64,000 nucleotides of DNA from an uncultured Clostridia bacterium. Lineage in GTDB: Bacteria > Bacillota > Clostridia > Christensenellales > CAG-917. A program made the position numbers and the translations under genes. The notes beneath the pieces were generated by a model. The model was given only the letters and a program-made list of their open reading frames with translations. It searched no databases and had not been told where the DNA came from. The stretch is taken from NCBI GenBank assembly GCA_944358385.1, contig CALVQW010000001.1, forward strand, positions 1 to 64,000. Direction: 5' to 3'. Positions 7,827 to 16,245 of the stretch are shown here, piece by piece. The stretch's first letter is position 1. Each line of letters starts with the position of its first letter.

Positions 7827-9061
7827 GAGTCACTGTGGTGGGAGGAGGAGCGTCCGGGTGCTTCACGGCGGTGCTGGCGGCACGGGCGGGCGCGGAAGTC
7901 ACACTCCTGGAAAAGAACGAAAAGACGGGCAAAAAGCTCTTCATCACGGGAAAAGGACGGTGCAATCTCACCGCCGATCTCCCCCCGCGCGAATTTTTGG
8001 AAGGCGTGGTGAGAGGGGAGAAGTTTTTGCGTTCGGCGGTGTGGTCCTTCCCTCCCGAAAGCACCAAAAAATTCTTTGAAGATATGGGCGTCCCTCTCGT
8101 CACGGAAAGGGGGAACAGGGTGTTCCCCGCATCCGGGAAGTCCTCGGACATCATCCGCGCCCTCGACCGCGCTCTCAAAGAGAGCGGAGTGCGCGTCATG
8201 CTCGGCTGTGAGGTAAAGAGCGTGCGCAGGTCGGAGCAGGACTTCGAGGCTGTGCTTGCGGACGGCAGGGAAATAAAATCCGACATCCTCGTCATCGCCA
8301 CCGGCGGCATGAGCTATCCTTCCACGGGTTCGACGGGGGACGGCTATGCCTTTGCAAGGAGCTTCGGACACTCCGTCGTAAAGCCCGTCCCTTCTCTTGC
8401 AAGGCTTTTTGTTGCGGAGGACATCACCTCTCTCAACGGCATTTCCCTCAAAAACGTGGAACTTTCCGCCTCACTTCCGGATGGCGGAAGTTTCTCCCGT
8501 TTCGGCGAGATGCTGTTTGCGGGCAGGGGGCTGAGCGGTCCCGTCGCGCTCACTCTTTCCGCGAGACTGAACAGGACGAGCAGCGCGCGGCTGAGTCTGG
8601 ATCTCAAGCCCGCGCTTTCCCGCGAAAAGCTGAACGCGCGCATTTTGCGCGATTTTGCGGAGAGGAAGAATGCGGATCTCAAAAACGTCACCCGCGCCCT
8701 TCTCCCCGAAAGGCTGAACCTTTACGTACTCAAAAGAGCGGGGCTGTCCGCGGAGGAGAAGGTGAATTCCGTGACCAGAGAGGAGAGGGCGAGGCTGGTG
8801 GAGACGGTGAAAAACCTCACTTTCACTTTCACGGGCGTCGCACCCTTCGAGGAGGCGGTGGTGACGTCCGGCGGGGTGGAACTCAAAGAACTCACGCCCA
8901 AGTGCGGCAGCAGGCTGGCGGACGGGCTGTATTTCGTGGGAGAAGTGACGGATGCGGACGCTTATACGGGAGGATACAATCTGCAGATAGCCTTCTCCAC
9001 CGCATGGGCGGCTGCGGACGACATCGCCGCAAGAATGAGAAAGCAGGGGCGCGCCGATTGA
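7823..9061 (+). CDS. NAD(P)/FAD-dependent oxidoreductase, HI0933/YhiN (BaiN) family
   Basis: Flavoprotein with an N-terminal Rossmann FAD-binding site GGGASG at residues 7-12, the family motif GKKLFITGKGRCNLT, ATGGMSYPSTGSTGDGYA in the middle, and the C-terminal GGVELKEL plus FVGEVTDADAYTGGYNLQ segments, which bind FAD. Some relatives (BaiN) act on bile-acid intermediates; most are of unknown substrate, so no function beyond redox enzyme is claimed. The GTG start at 7823 overlaps the surE stop. The 412-residue length matches the family. In Clostridia this gene often precedes cmk, as it does here. Confidence 0.92.
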   Translation: MRVTVVGGGASGCFTAVLAARAGAEVTLLEKNEKTGKKLFITGKGRCNLTADLPPREFLEGVVRGEKFLRSAVWSFPPESTKKFFEDMGVPLVTERGNRVFPASGKSSDIIRALDRALKESGVRVMLGCEVKSVRRSEQDFEAVLADGREIKSDILVIATGGMSYPSTGSTGDGYAFARSFGHSVVKPVPSLARLFVAEDITSLNGISLKNVELSASLPDGGSFSRFGEMLFAGRGLSGPVALTLSARLNRTSSARLSLDLKPALSREKLNARILRDFAERKNADLKNVTRALLPERLNLYVLKRAGLSAEEKVNSVTREERARLVETVKNLTFTFTGVAPFEEAVVTSGGVELKELTPKCGSRLADGLYFVGEVTDADAYTGGYNLQIAFSTAWAAADDIAARMRKQGRAD

Positions 9062-9115
9062 CAGGGCGGGGCTTCGGGACTATAATTTCACGCAAAGGGC
9101 ATCAGAGGAAAACAT

Positions 9116-10510
9116 ATGATAAACATTGCAATAGACGGGCCTGCGGGCGCGGGCAAAAGCACCATAGCGAAAGCGGTCGCAAAGCGGCTGGGCATCATCT
9201 ATCTGGACACGGGCGCGATGTACAGGAGCGTGGCTTACTTCATGCTCAAACGCGGCATCGACGTCACGGACGAGGAGAAAGTGGGCGAAGCCCTCGGCGA
9301 GCTTACCATGGACATCCGTTATGAGAACGGAGTGCAGCAGATCTATGTCGCGGACGAGAACGTCACGCCTTATCTTCGTGAGCCGCACATGTCCAAAGCC
9401 GCTTCCGACGTCTCCGCGCTGCCCGCGGTGAGGTATAAAATGGTGGAACTGCAAAGGCAGTTCGCCCGCACTCACGACGTGGTGTTGGACGGCAGGGACA
9501 TCGGCACATTCGTGCTGCCCGACGCGGGCTGCAAGTTCTTCATGACCGCCTCTCCGGAGGAGAGGGCGAAACGAAGGCATAAGGAACTTGTCGAAAAGGG
9601 GAGCGACTGCACCCTGCAAGAGGTGCTGGACGACATCAACAAACGCGATCACAACGATTCCCACCGCGCCGTCGCGCCTTTGAAAGAGGCGGAGGACGCG
9701 ATGAGGATAGACACCACGTCCATGAGCGTGGAAGAGGTCACCGAGGCGGTGATCGCCGCGGTGAAGGAGAAGGTGAAAATGAGCGAGAACGAAAAGAGCG
9801 TGAAAGCGGCAGAGGACGCGAAAAAGCCCGCCCCCGCCAAGAAACCCGCCCCCGCGAAAAAGAAACAGGAGTCCTTCCGCTTCTACCGCGTGATGAGGGC
9901 GATCCTCGCCCCGCTCATAAAGTTGCTCTGGCCCACCGAGACCGTGCATAAGGAGAGGTTCGAGGCTATGGAAGGAGGCTTGGTGGTGTGCAACCACTAC
10001 GCCGTCCCCGACACCCTCATCCCCGTCGCTTCCCTCTATAAGAGGGAACTCCACGTCCTTGCCAAGGCGGAGGCGTTCGAATGCGCCAAGATAGCAAATT
10101 GGTTCCTGCGCAAGGCGGGTGCCATCCCCGTGCATCGCGGCGAGCCTGACATCAACGCCGTCAAAGAGGTGCTGGGAGTGCTGCGCGCGGGCAAGAAGCT
10201 GGTGATGTATCCCGAGGGCACCAGAAACCGCGAAGGCACCAAAGAGATGCTGGAATTCAAGCAGGGCGCGGCGAGATTCGCCATCAAAGCCCGCGTCCCC
10301 GTGCTGCCTATGGTCTACTACCGCATGCACAAGGTGTTCAGGAAAAATTGGCTGTTCATCGGCGAGCCGATCATGCTGGACGAGTTCTACGGTTCGCGCG
10401 ATCCCGAGGCGTACGAGCGCGCCACCGAGAAGGTGTACGAAGGGATGCTCGCCACCCGCAAAGCGTGCGACGAGTATGTCGAACCCATGCTTAAAGGTAA
10501 GAAGAAGTGA
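9116..10510 (+). CDS. cmk-plsC: Fusion of cytidylate kinase and 1-acyl-glycerol-3-phosphate acyltransferase
   Basis: Residues 1-220 are a complete cytidylate kinase: P-loop GPAGAGKST at 8-16, the DTGAMYRS motif and VLDGRDIGT. A Lys/Ala/Pro-rich linker follows (about 222-258, with repeated PAPAKK). Residues 260-464 are a PlsC-type acyltransferase: NHYAVPD (NHx4D, His294/Asp299) and YPEGTRNREG. The kinase makes CDP from CMP; the acyltransferase makes phosphatidic acid. CMP is released by CDP-alcohol phospholipid synthases, so coupling is conceivable but inferred. In relatives the two genes are usually separate neighbours in this order. The stop overlaps the GTG start of ispH. Confidence 0.92.
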   Translation: MINIAIDGPAGAGKSTIAKAVAKRLGIIYLDTGAMYRSVAYFMLKRGIDVTDEEKVGEALGELTMDIRYENGVQQIYVADENVTPYLREPHMSKAASDVSALPAVRYKMVELQRQFARTHDVVLDGRDIGTFVLPDAGCKFFMTASPEERAKRRHKELVEKGSDCTLQEVLDDINKRDHNDSHRAVAPLKEAEDAMRIDTTSMSVEEVTEAVIAAVKEKVKMSENEKSVKAAEDAKKPAPAKKPAPAKKKQESFRFYRVMRAILAPLIKLLWPTETVHKERFEAMEGGLVVCNHYAVPDTLIPVASLYKRELHVLAKAEAFECAKIANWFLRKAGAIPVHRGEPDINAVKEVLGVLRAGKKLVMYPEGTRNREGTKEMLEFKQGAARFAIKARVPVLPMVYYRMHKVFRKNWLFIGEPIMLDEFYGSRDPEAYERATEKVYEGMLATRKACDEYVEPMLKGKKK

Positions 10511-12879
10511 AGATAACGGTAGCCAAAAACGCCGGATTCTGCAAGGGGGTGCGCAATGCCGTGGACACCGCGCTGCGCCTTGCGGAGGAGTTCGGCAGAG
10601 TGTACACGGTCGGCGCGCTCATACACAATGAGGGCGTCGTCGCTTATCTCGAAGAGAGGGGAGTGGTCGCCGTCTCCCCGGAAGAGGCGAAGGAACTGCC
10701 CGCGGGCAGCGTCGCTCTCATCCGCGCCCACGGCATACCCCGCGAGGACGAGGAGGAGATGCGTTCGCGCGGGATAAAACTCTTTGACGCCACGTGTCCC
10801 GTGGTCAAGCGTATACACCGCATCGTGGAGGCGAGGAGCAACGCGGGAGACGAGGTGATCATAGTCGGCGACTGCAACCACGACGAAGTGGCGGGAGCGG
10901 CGAGCTACGGCAAAAACGTCCGCATACTCTCCGACCGCGAACAGCCCGTGTTTTCCGCAAAACGCACTTCCGTGGTGTTTCAGACCACAATTCTCGCCGA
11001 CAGGTTGGGAGAAATAGAGAGAATTGCCGAAAATTCACAAAAAAACGGTGATAAAACAGTTGGAATTTTCAACACTATTTGCTATACTACTTTAAGCAGA
11101 CAAGACGAAGCGCGCTCCCTTGCACGCACGCACGATGCCGTCATCGTCCTCGGCAGCCGCTCCAGCGCGAATACGCGCAGGCTGTACGAAGTCGCTTCGG
11201 CGGTGAATGCCAACACGTTCTTCGTGAGCGCGGCGGAGGAATTGCCTGCGGAAAAGATCAAACATTCGGAGAGTATATCGATCGTGGCGGGAGCATCCAC
11301 TCCACCGTGGTTGATACAGGAGGTTACAAAACTTATGAGTGAAACTCAGGACATCGCTACCACCAAAGAGAACGGCGTAGCGGAAGAAGAAGCGAAAAAA
11401 GAGGCAACGCTTCGCGCAGAGGAAACTGCGGACACCGAGTCCGCCCCCGAGAAGGAACTGACCATGGAAGACGTCGTCGCGTCCTCGAAGGCGACGGGTT
11501 TTGTCACGTACAAGCCCGGCAAGCGTGTGAAGGGCAGCGTCATCCGCGCAGACGAAAGCGGCATCTATGTCAGCATCGGCGGCAAAAAAGACGGTTTCAT
11601 TGATAAGGCAGACGCAACCGCCGACGGCGAATACGATCCTCAGGATTACAAACCCGGCGATGAGATCGAAGCTAACATCATCGCGGTCAACAAGGAATAC
11701 GTCTCTCTTTCCAAAAAGGAAGTCGATCTCAGACGCGCAGAGGACGAGGCTGCCGAGAAGGCTCTCAAAGCAGGCGAGTTCTCCCTCAAAATGACGGAAG
11801 TCGTCAAGGGCGGTCTGCGCGGCAGGATGGGCAAGTACACCGTGTTCGTGCCTGCATCCCAGATCCGCATCGGCTATGTCAGAAACCTTGAGGACTACAA
11901 GGACAAGACGCTCCGTCTCGTGCTCATGCCCCCCAAGGAGAAGGAAACGGCGGAAGGCGAAGAGGTCGAAGTCACCGAAGCCAAGCCCAAGAAAGAGTCC
12001 AGATATCTCTTCGCGTCCCAGCGCATGGTGCTCGAGCGCGAGAAGAAGGAAAAAGAGGACAATTTCTGGAACAATATCCACGTCAACGACATCGTCGAAG
12101 GCAAGGTCAAGAGATTCACGGAGTTCGGCGCGTTCGTCAGCGTCCGCGGCTTCGATTGCCTGGCGCACATCTCCGAGCTTAGCTGGAACAAGATCGACGA
12201 TCCCTCTCTTGTCTTGAAGATCGGCGAGACCTACGATTTCGTCGTCCTCAAAGTGGACAGGGAACACAACAGAGTCTCCCTCGGCTACAAGCAGCTGCAG
12301 AAGAAGCCCTATGAGATCGCCGCAGAGAAATATCCCGTCGGCACCGTCATCAAGGGCAAGGTGGAGCGCATCTTCCCCTTCGGAGCGTTCATCTCCATCG
12401 CGGACGGTGTGGACGGACTCGTGCATGTCTCTCAGATCTCCCACAACTGGATCAAGGACGCCGGCGAAGTGCTCAAAGTCGGCGACGAGGTCGAGGCGAA
12501 GATCATCAGCTTCGAAGACAACCGCATCACCCTCTCCATCAAGGATCTCCTTCCCGTTCCCGAAGCCGACGAGGCAGTGGAAGCGGCGGAAGGCGAGAGC
12601 AGCGAGGAGAAGAGCGCGCGCCGTGCTTCCCGCATGAAGAAGTTTGCGGACAAAGTCGTGGCGGGCGAGGACAGGAAGGAACGCCGTCCCAGAAAGGACA
12701 CTTCCTCCGAACCCAAGGAATGGGTGTCCGGCTCCGGCAGCGCGACGCTCGGCGACCTCTTCAAAGGTCTGGATCTGCAGCTTGACGACGCGGAGAGCGC
12801 AGAGCCTGCGGCAGAGGAAGAACCCAAGAAAAAGACCACCCGCAAGAAAAAGACGGAGGACGCTCCCGTCGAAGAGTGA
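10507..12879 (+). CDS. ispH-rpsA: Fusion of 4-hydroxy-3-methylbut-2-enyl diphosphate reductase and S1 RNA-binding protein
   Basis: Residues 1-280 are IspH, the [4Fe-4S] enzyme making IPP and DMAPP in the MEP pathway. Its cluster cysteines are in GFCKGV, DATCPVVK and NTICYTT; conserved LIHNEGVV, IRAHGIP and ASTPPWLI are present. After an acidic linker come four S1 repeats (starting near residues 341, 427, 520 and 605; e.g. GKVKRFTEFGAFVSV, GKVERIFPFGAFISI), as in ribosomal protein S1, and a Lys/Glu-rich tail. IspH-S1 fusions are known in Clostridia. The GTG start overlaps the preceding stop. Codon use changes at the linker: the S1 part is richer in preferred codons, suggesting a highly expressed module. 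Confidence 0.94.
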   Translation: MKITVAKNAGFCKGVRNAVDTALRLAEEFGRVYTVGALIHNEGVVAYLEERGVVAVSPEEAKELPAGSVALIRAHGIPREDEEEMRSRGIKLFDATCPVVKRIHRIVEARSNAGDEVIIVGDCNHDEVAGAASYGKNVRILSDREQPVFSAKRTSVVFQTTILADRLGEIERIAENSQKNGDKTVGIFNTICYTTLSRQDEARSLARTHDAVIVLGSRSSANTRRLYEVASAVNANTFFVSAAEELPAEKIKHSESISIVAGASTPPWLIQEVTKLMSETQDIATTKENGVAEEEAKKEATLRAEETADTESAPEKELTMEDVVASSKATGFVTYKPGKRVKGSVIRADESGIYVSIGGKKDGFIDKADATADGEYDPQDYKPGDEIEANIIAVNKEYVSLSKKEVDLRRAEDEAAEKALKAGEFSLKMTEVVKGGLRGRMGKYTVFVPASQIRIGYVRNLEDYKDKTLRLVLMPPKEKETAEGEEVEVTEAKPKKESRYLFASQRMVLEREKKEKEDNFWNNIHVNDIVEGKVKRFTEFGAFVSVRGFDCLAHISELSWNKIDDPSLVLKIGETYDFVVLKVDREHNRVSLGYKQLQKKPYEIAAEKYPVGTVIKGKVERIFPFGAFISIADGVDGLVHVSQISHNWIKDAGEVLKVGDEVEAKIISFEDNRITLSIKDLLPVPEADEAVEAAEGESSEEKSARRASRMKKFADKVVAGEDRKERRPRKDTSSEPKEWVSGSGSATLGDLFKGLDLQLDDAESAEPAAEEEPKKKTTRKKKTEDAPVEE

Positions 12880-12894
12880 ACTTAGCATGTAAGA

Positions 12895-12919
12895 CGCCGC
12901 GGAAAACCCGCGGCGTTTT
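12895..12919 (+). terminator. Rho-independent terminator after ispH-S1
   Basis: Perfect 8-bp stem CGCCGCGG / CCGCGGCG with a 5-nt loop and TTTT, 16 bp after the stop codon. Confidence 0.85.
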
Positions 12920-12981
12920 CATATGCTTTTCTTTTTCCCTACTCTCGGGCGCATTTCCCTGCTTTCGGGCGGATTTCGTGA

Positions 12982-13010
12982 TTGACTAATCGCCCGTTCG
13001 GAATTAAAAT
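12982..13010 (+). promoter_or_regulatory. Sigma-A-type promoter for the PI-PLC-like gene
   Basis: TTGACT at 12982-12987, 17-bp spacer, TAAAAT at 13005-13010, about 80 bp before the chosen ATG. Confidence 0.65.
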
Positions 13011-13088
13011 AAATTGTGCGAACTCGGGAGGATATTATCGTCACGCGCGCGTAGGACAGGGCGGTCATCGCCCGTGGTGAGGTGGAAA

Positions 13089-14240
13089 ATGGAGGATGTC
13101 AGAACGCCCGCAGTCGGCGAGGATACGACGCCCGAAAACGAGAGTGGCGGGAGCGGCGGCAAAGGCAGAAGAAAAAAACTGACCAAACAGCAGAAAAAGA
13201 AGGTGGCTCTCATCACGGTGGGCAGCTTCTTGGGCTTGATCGCCGTTCTGGTCGTCATCCTTGCGCCCATCATCGCGGTGGGCAATGAGGTCATAGTCGA
13301 GGATACCGTGCAGCCCAACGGCTATCTCACGGAATGGATGAAGTACATCGACGACGACGCGGTCGTCACCGATCTTGCCATCCCCGGTTCGCACGACAGC
13401 GGCTGCATAGAGATGCCGTGGTACGCCGCCACGCAGGATCTCACTTTTGCCGAGCAGCTCGATCGCGGCGTGAGATATTTCGACATCCGCGTCAGCGACA
13501 AGGGCGGCGACCTCGTCATATTCCACAGCATTGTCAACGGAGTGAGTTACGAGAGCGTGCTCAAAGACATCGACGAGTTCATGGACGCGCATCCCAGCGA
13601 GTTTTTGGTGTTGGACTTCTCGCACTTCAAGAACGACTCCGAGGAAAAGGTGTTCGCCCTTCTGGATGAGATGGTGAGCGCGGAAAAGGTGGTCAACGAC
13701 TCCAACATCCCGGACACCACGTTTTTGGACAATCTTACCCTCAAAGACGCGAGAGGGAAGCTCATAGTATTCATCAACCCGGAAAAGACGGATTACAGCG
13801 ACCGCGACTATTTCTTCTACAAAAACGGCGACAAAGTGGGCGGGGACGCGGACACGATCTACGCCTCACTCGTCTCACCGTATAAGAAATTTTGGAACGG
13901 CAAGTCCGCCGAGAAATTCACGGAGGACATACTTTACCGCTACATAAATACCTTCAAAGACATAGACAGGGGATTTTTCGTGTTGCAATGCCAGCTCACG
14001 GACACCACGCTGGTGTTCGGTCCGCGCTACCGCGAAGGGAAGCTGATAGATCTCGCCAACGACTTCGTGGAAGGGCTGTACGACGACGAGGAGAATCTCC
14101 CGTACATCAACATCGTCATGCGCGATTTCGTCACATGCGAGAAGAGCGCGCTGACCATAAGGTTGAACTTTGCAAAGGGTTACGCCTCGGCGGACTCGGA
14201 GTTTGCCGCGGCGATCAACGCCTTTGCGGGCATAGAATAG
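13089..14240 (+). CDS. Membrane-anchored PI-PLC X-domain-like phosphodiesterase
   Basis: A 383-residue protein with a Lys-rich N-terminus, one transmembrane segment (about residues 39-62, ALITVGSFLGLIAVLVVI) and an extracellular domain resembling bacterial phosphatidylinositol-specific phospholipase C. Visible X-domain motifs: IPGSHDSG with catalytic-type His102, RYFDIRV, and IFHSIVNG with the second His146; later VLDFSHF and LIVFINP. Bacterial PI-PLCs are usually secreted, so an N-in membrane anchor is less common. ATG 13089 follows GAGGTGG; the frame extends upstream without an RBS. The lipid substrate is unknown. It has its own promoter and no operon partner. Confidence 0.82.
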   Translation: MEDVRTPAVGEDTTPENESGGSGGKGRRKKLTKQQKKKVALITVGSFLGLIAVLVVILAPIIAVGNEVIVEDTVQPNGYLTEWMKYIDDDAVVTDLAIPGSHDSGCIEMPWYAATQDLTFAEQLDRGVRYFDIRVSDKGGDLVIFHSIVNGVSYESVLKDIDEFMDAHPSEFLVLDFSHFKNDSEEKVFALLDEMVSAEKVVNDSNIPDTTFLDNLTLKDARGKLIVFINPEKTDYSDRDYFFYKNGDKVGGDADTIYASLVSPYKKFWNGKSAEKFTEDILYRYINTFKDIDRGFFVLQCQLTDTTLVFGPRYREGKLIDLANDFVEGLYDDEENLPYINIVMRDFVTCEKSALTIRLNFAKGYASADSEFAAAINAFAGIE

Positions 14241-14284
14241 TTGCGGCTCGAAAACGGCTTCTCGCCGCAGGAAAAGGAGAAGAT

Positions 14285-14911
14285 ATGGAGATCACGAGAG
14301 AGATAACCCAAGAAACTTTGCAAAATCTCAAAAAGCGGGGCTTTGACGCGCACTATTGCGAGACGGCGGAGGAGGGCAGAGAGCTTGCGCTTTCCCTCAT
14401 ACCCGCAGGGGACACCGTCGCCTGGGGCGGCTCGGTGACCGCCGTCGAGATCGGGCTTATGGACGCCGTCAAGGCGAGGACGGACATCGCCCGCATAGAC
14501 CGCGACCTCGTCACCGATCCCGCCGAAAAGAGACAGATGATGCGCAAAGGACTGCTCGCAGACACTTTCATTGCGGGAGTCAACGGCATTTCGCGGGACG
14601 GCTGGCTGGTCAACATCGACGGCACGGGCAACCGTGTCGCCGCCATCACTTTCGGTCCCGAGAACGTCATCCTCGTCGCGGGGGTGAACAAGATCGAAAA
14701 CACCGTCACAGAAGCGATGGACCGCGCGCGCAACGTCGCCGCGCCCCTCAACGTCAAGAGGCTGAACATCCCCAATCCCTGCGCCAAAGCCGGGAAGTGC
14801 ATGGATTGCAAAGCTACCACCACCATCTGCGCCCACTTTGTGGAACACCGCTTCTGCAAGCCCGCGGGGCGCATCAAAGTCATCCTCATAGGGGAGAAAC
14901 TCGGCTACTGA
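14285..14911 (+). CDS. LutC/YkgG-family (LUD domain) protein
   Basis: A 208-residue LUD-domain protein. The LutC/YkgG family takes part in lactate utilisation with iron-sulfur partners LutA and LutB in Bacillus, but single-copy LUD proteins like this one also occur alone in anaerobes with unknown role. Visible features: AWGGSVTAVEIGL, GVNGISRDGWLVNIDGTGNRV, FGPENVILVAGVNKI and a C-terminal cysteine cluster (PCAKAGKCMDC, ICAHF, RFC) that may bind metal or a cluster. RBS AAGGAG precedes ATG 14285. No lutAB genes are nearby. Confidence 0.85.
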   Translation: MEITREITQETLQNLKKRGFDAHYCETAEEGRELALSLIPAGDTVAWGGSVTAVEIGLMDAVKARTDIARIDRDLVTDPAEKRQMMRKGLLADTFIAGVNGISRDGWLVNIDGTGNRVAAITFGPENVILVAGVNKIENTVTEAMDRARNVAAPLNVKRLNIPNPCAKAGKCMDCKATTTICAHFVEHRFCKPAGRIKVILIGEKLGY

Positions 14912-14985
14912 CGCTCGCACATCACGCCGCTCTCCGCGGCATAGAATGTAACCGCGACAAACACGCCCCGGCTATGTACGGCAAT

Positions 14986-15124
14986 GCGGCAAAATCGCGT
15001 TACAAAAGTGTGAGCGGGGTCCCCGGGCGAAAATCTTTGATTTTCTGCTGGGGCAAAATCGCGGCGTAACAAGCAAAAGCGACCTACGCTTTGCGCAGGT
15101 CGCTGTGGCAGGGGAGACGCGATT
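14986..15124. repeat. Direct repeat copy 1 (139 bp) containing a partial tRNA-Trp 3' end
   Basis: Nearly identical to 15195-15333 at an offset of 209 bp, with only a few mismatches. It contains two hairpins (the GAAAATC/GATTTTC stem and the AGCGACCT/AGGTCGCT stem) and ends with 19 bp matching the 3' end of tRNA-Trp including its CCA (15106-15124), after which similarity stops. The 76 bp between copies show no gene. Confidence 0.9.
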
Positions 15125-15194
15125 TGTAAGGAGCGCGCGGCGCGACGGAATAGCGCATTTTGACGCATCTGATCTGCGTGCGAAGTTCACGCAG

Positions 15195-15333
15195 GCGGCA
15201 AAATCGCGTTACAGATGTGTGAGCGGGGTCCCCGGGCGAAAATCTTTGATTTTCGGCTGGGGCAAAATCGCGGCGTAACAAGCAAAAGCGACCTACGCTT
15301 TGCGCAGGTCGCTGTGGCAGGGGAGACGCGATT
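15195..15333. repeat. Direct repeat copy 2 (139 bp), downstream flank and 3' end of intact tRNA-Trp
   Basis: Second copy of the 14986-15124 repeat. It comprises the 3' end of the intact tRNA-Trp gene, the tRNA terminator and about 90 bp beyond it. The inner hairpin (CCCCgGgCGAAAATC / GATTTTCGgCtGGGG) is preserved in both copies. Confidence 0.9.
15283..15313 (-). terminator. Terminator of tRNA-Trp
   Basis: On the minus strand AGCGACCT / AGGTCGCT forms an 8-bp stem with TTTTG directly after it, immediately downstream of the tRNA CCA end. A second copy lies at 15074-15104. Confidence 0.75.
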
Positions 15334-15389
15334 CGAACACGCAACCGACGGTTTTGGAGACCGTTGCTCTACCGTTGAGCCACTCCCCT
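15315..15389 (-). tRNA. tRNA-Trp (anticodon CCA)
   Basis: Minus-strand cloverleaf: acceptor AGGGGAG/CTCCCCT, discriminator G, CCA encoded, D arm GCTCAACGGTAGAGC, anticodon stem ACGGT/ACCGT with loop CTCCAAA (anticodon CCA), and T loop GTTCGAAT. A promoter lies just upstream on the same strand. Confidence 0.95.
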
Positions 15390-15402
15390 AAATTGCTCGT
15401 AT

Positions 15403-15431
15403 ATTATATCAACTATGCCTCGCATAGTCAA
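15403..15431 (-). promoter_or_regulatory. Promoter of tRNA-Trp
   Basis: Reading the minus strand, TTGACT (15431-15426), a 17-bp spacer and a perfect TATAAT (15408-15403) lie 14 bp upstream of the tRNA. It overlaps the leader of the divergent proC gene. Confidence 0.75.
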
Positions 15432-15447
15432 ACAAAACGGAGATCAT

Positions 15448-16245
15448 ATGGAAAAGAAATTCACTCTCGGCATCATTGGTGCGGGCAACATGGCGTCCGC
15501 CATTCTGGGCGGCGTGCTGCGCGGCGGGCTTGTGCGCGCCGACAAGATCATAGTGAGCGACAAGGACGACGAGAAACGCGCCGTCATTGCGCAGAACGGT
15601 GTTGCGGTCACCCCCGATAACCGCGAAGTGGCGCAGTCGGCGGAATATCTGATGTTCGCCGTCAAGCCGCAGATCGCGCCCGCGGTGTTTGAGGAGATCG
15701 CGCCCGTCATTGCATCCCGTACGGTCATTTCCATCATGGCGGGAGTCCCCGTCGCCAAGCTGCGCGCCGCACTCGGAGAGAGAAATTACGTCAGGGTGAT
15801 GCCCAACACTCCCGCGCTGGTGGGAGAGGGCATGAGTGCGATCGCGTTCGCGGAGGGGGGAAGGTCGCAGTTCGTGCTGGACATCTTCGCATCCATAGGC
15901 AAGGTGGCGGAGCTTAGCGAGGACAAATTCGACGCCGTGACCTCACTTTCCGGATCGGGACCTGCGTATGTGTATATGTTCATCGATGCTCTGATGAAGG
16001 GCGGCATGGAGGGCGGTTTGGACGCCGAGACCGCTAAGCTTCTCGCCGTACAGACCGTGCGCGGCGCGGCTAAAATGGTGAGCCTCAGCACTCGTCCCGT
16101 CTCCGAGCTGGTGGATGCGGTGTGTTCCAAGGGAGGCACCACCATTCAAGCGGTGGAGAGCTTCAAAGAGGACGGGCTGGAAGAGACGGTGATCAAGGGC
16201 ATGGAGAAGTGCAGAAAACGCTCGGAGGAGCTTGCCAATGCCTAA
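15448..16245 (+). CDS. proC: Pyrroline-5-carboxylate reductase
   Basis: Last enzyme of proline synthesis, reducing P5C with NAD(P)H. N-terminal Rossmann motif GIIGAGNMASAI, then AVKPQ, the MPNTPALVGEGM segment, and the C-terminal signature SGSGPAYVYMFIDAL with VQTVRGAAKM and CSKGGTTIQAVE. Start ATG 15448 follows CGGAGAT; 265 residues is the usual length. Its 3' end overlaps the RNase H gene by 8 bp. Confidence 0.95.
   Translation: MEKKFTLGIIGAGNMASAILGGVLRGGLVRADKIIVSDKDDEKRAVIAQNGVAVTPDNREVAQSAEYLMFAVKPQIAPAVFEEIAPVIASRTVISIMAGVPVAKLRAALGERNYVRVMPNTPALVGEGMSAIAFAEGGRSQFVLDIFASIGKVAELSEDKFDAVTSLSGSGPAYVYMFIDALMKGGMEGGLDAETAKLLAVQTVRGAAKMVSLSTRPVSELVDAVCSKGGTTIQAVESFKEDGLEETVIKGMEKCRKRSEELANA

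Noticed and set aside
11092..12888. 598-codon minus-strand frame opposite ispH-S1
   Set aside because: The plus strand encodes well-known domains; the antisense frame has no motifs and odd composition.
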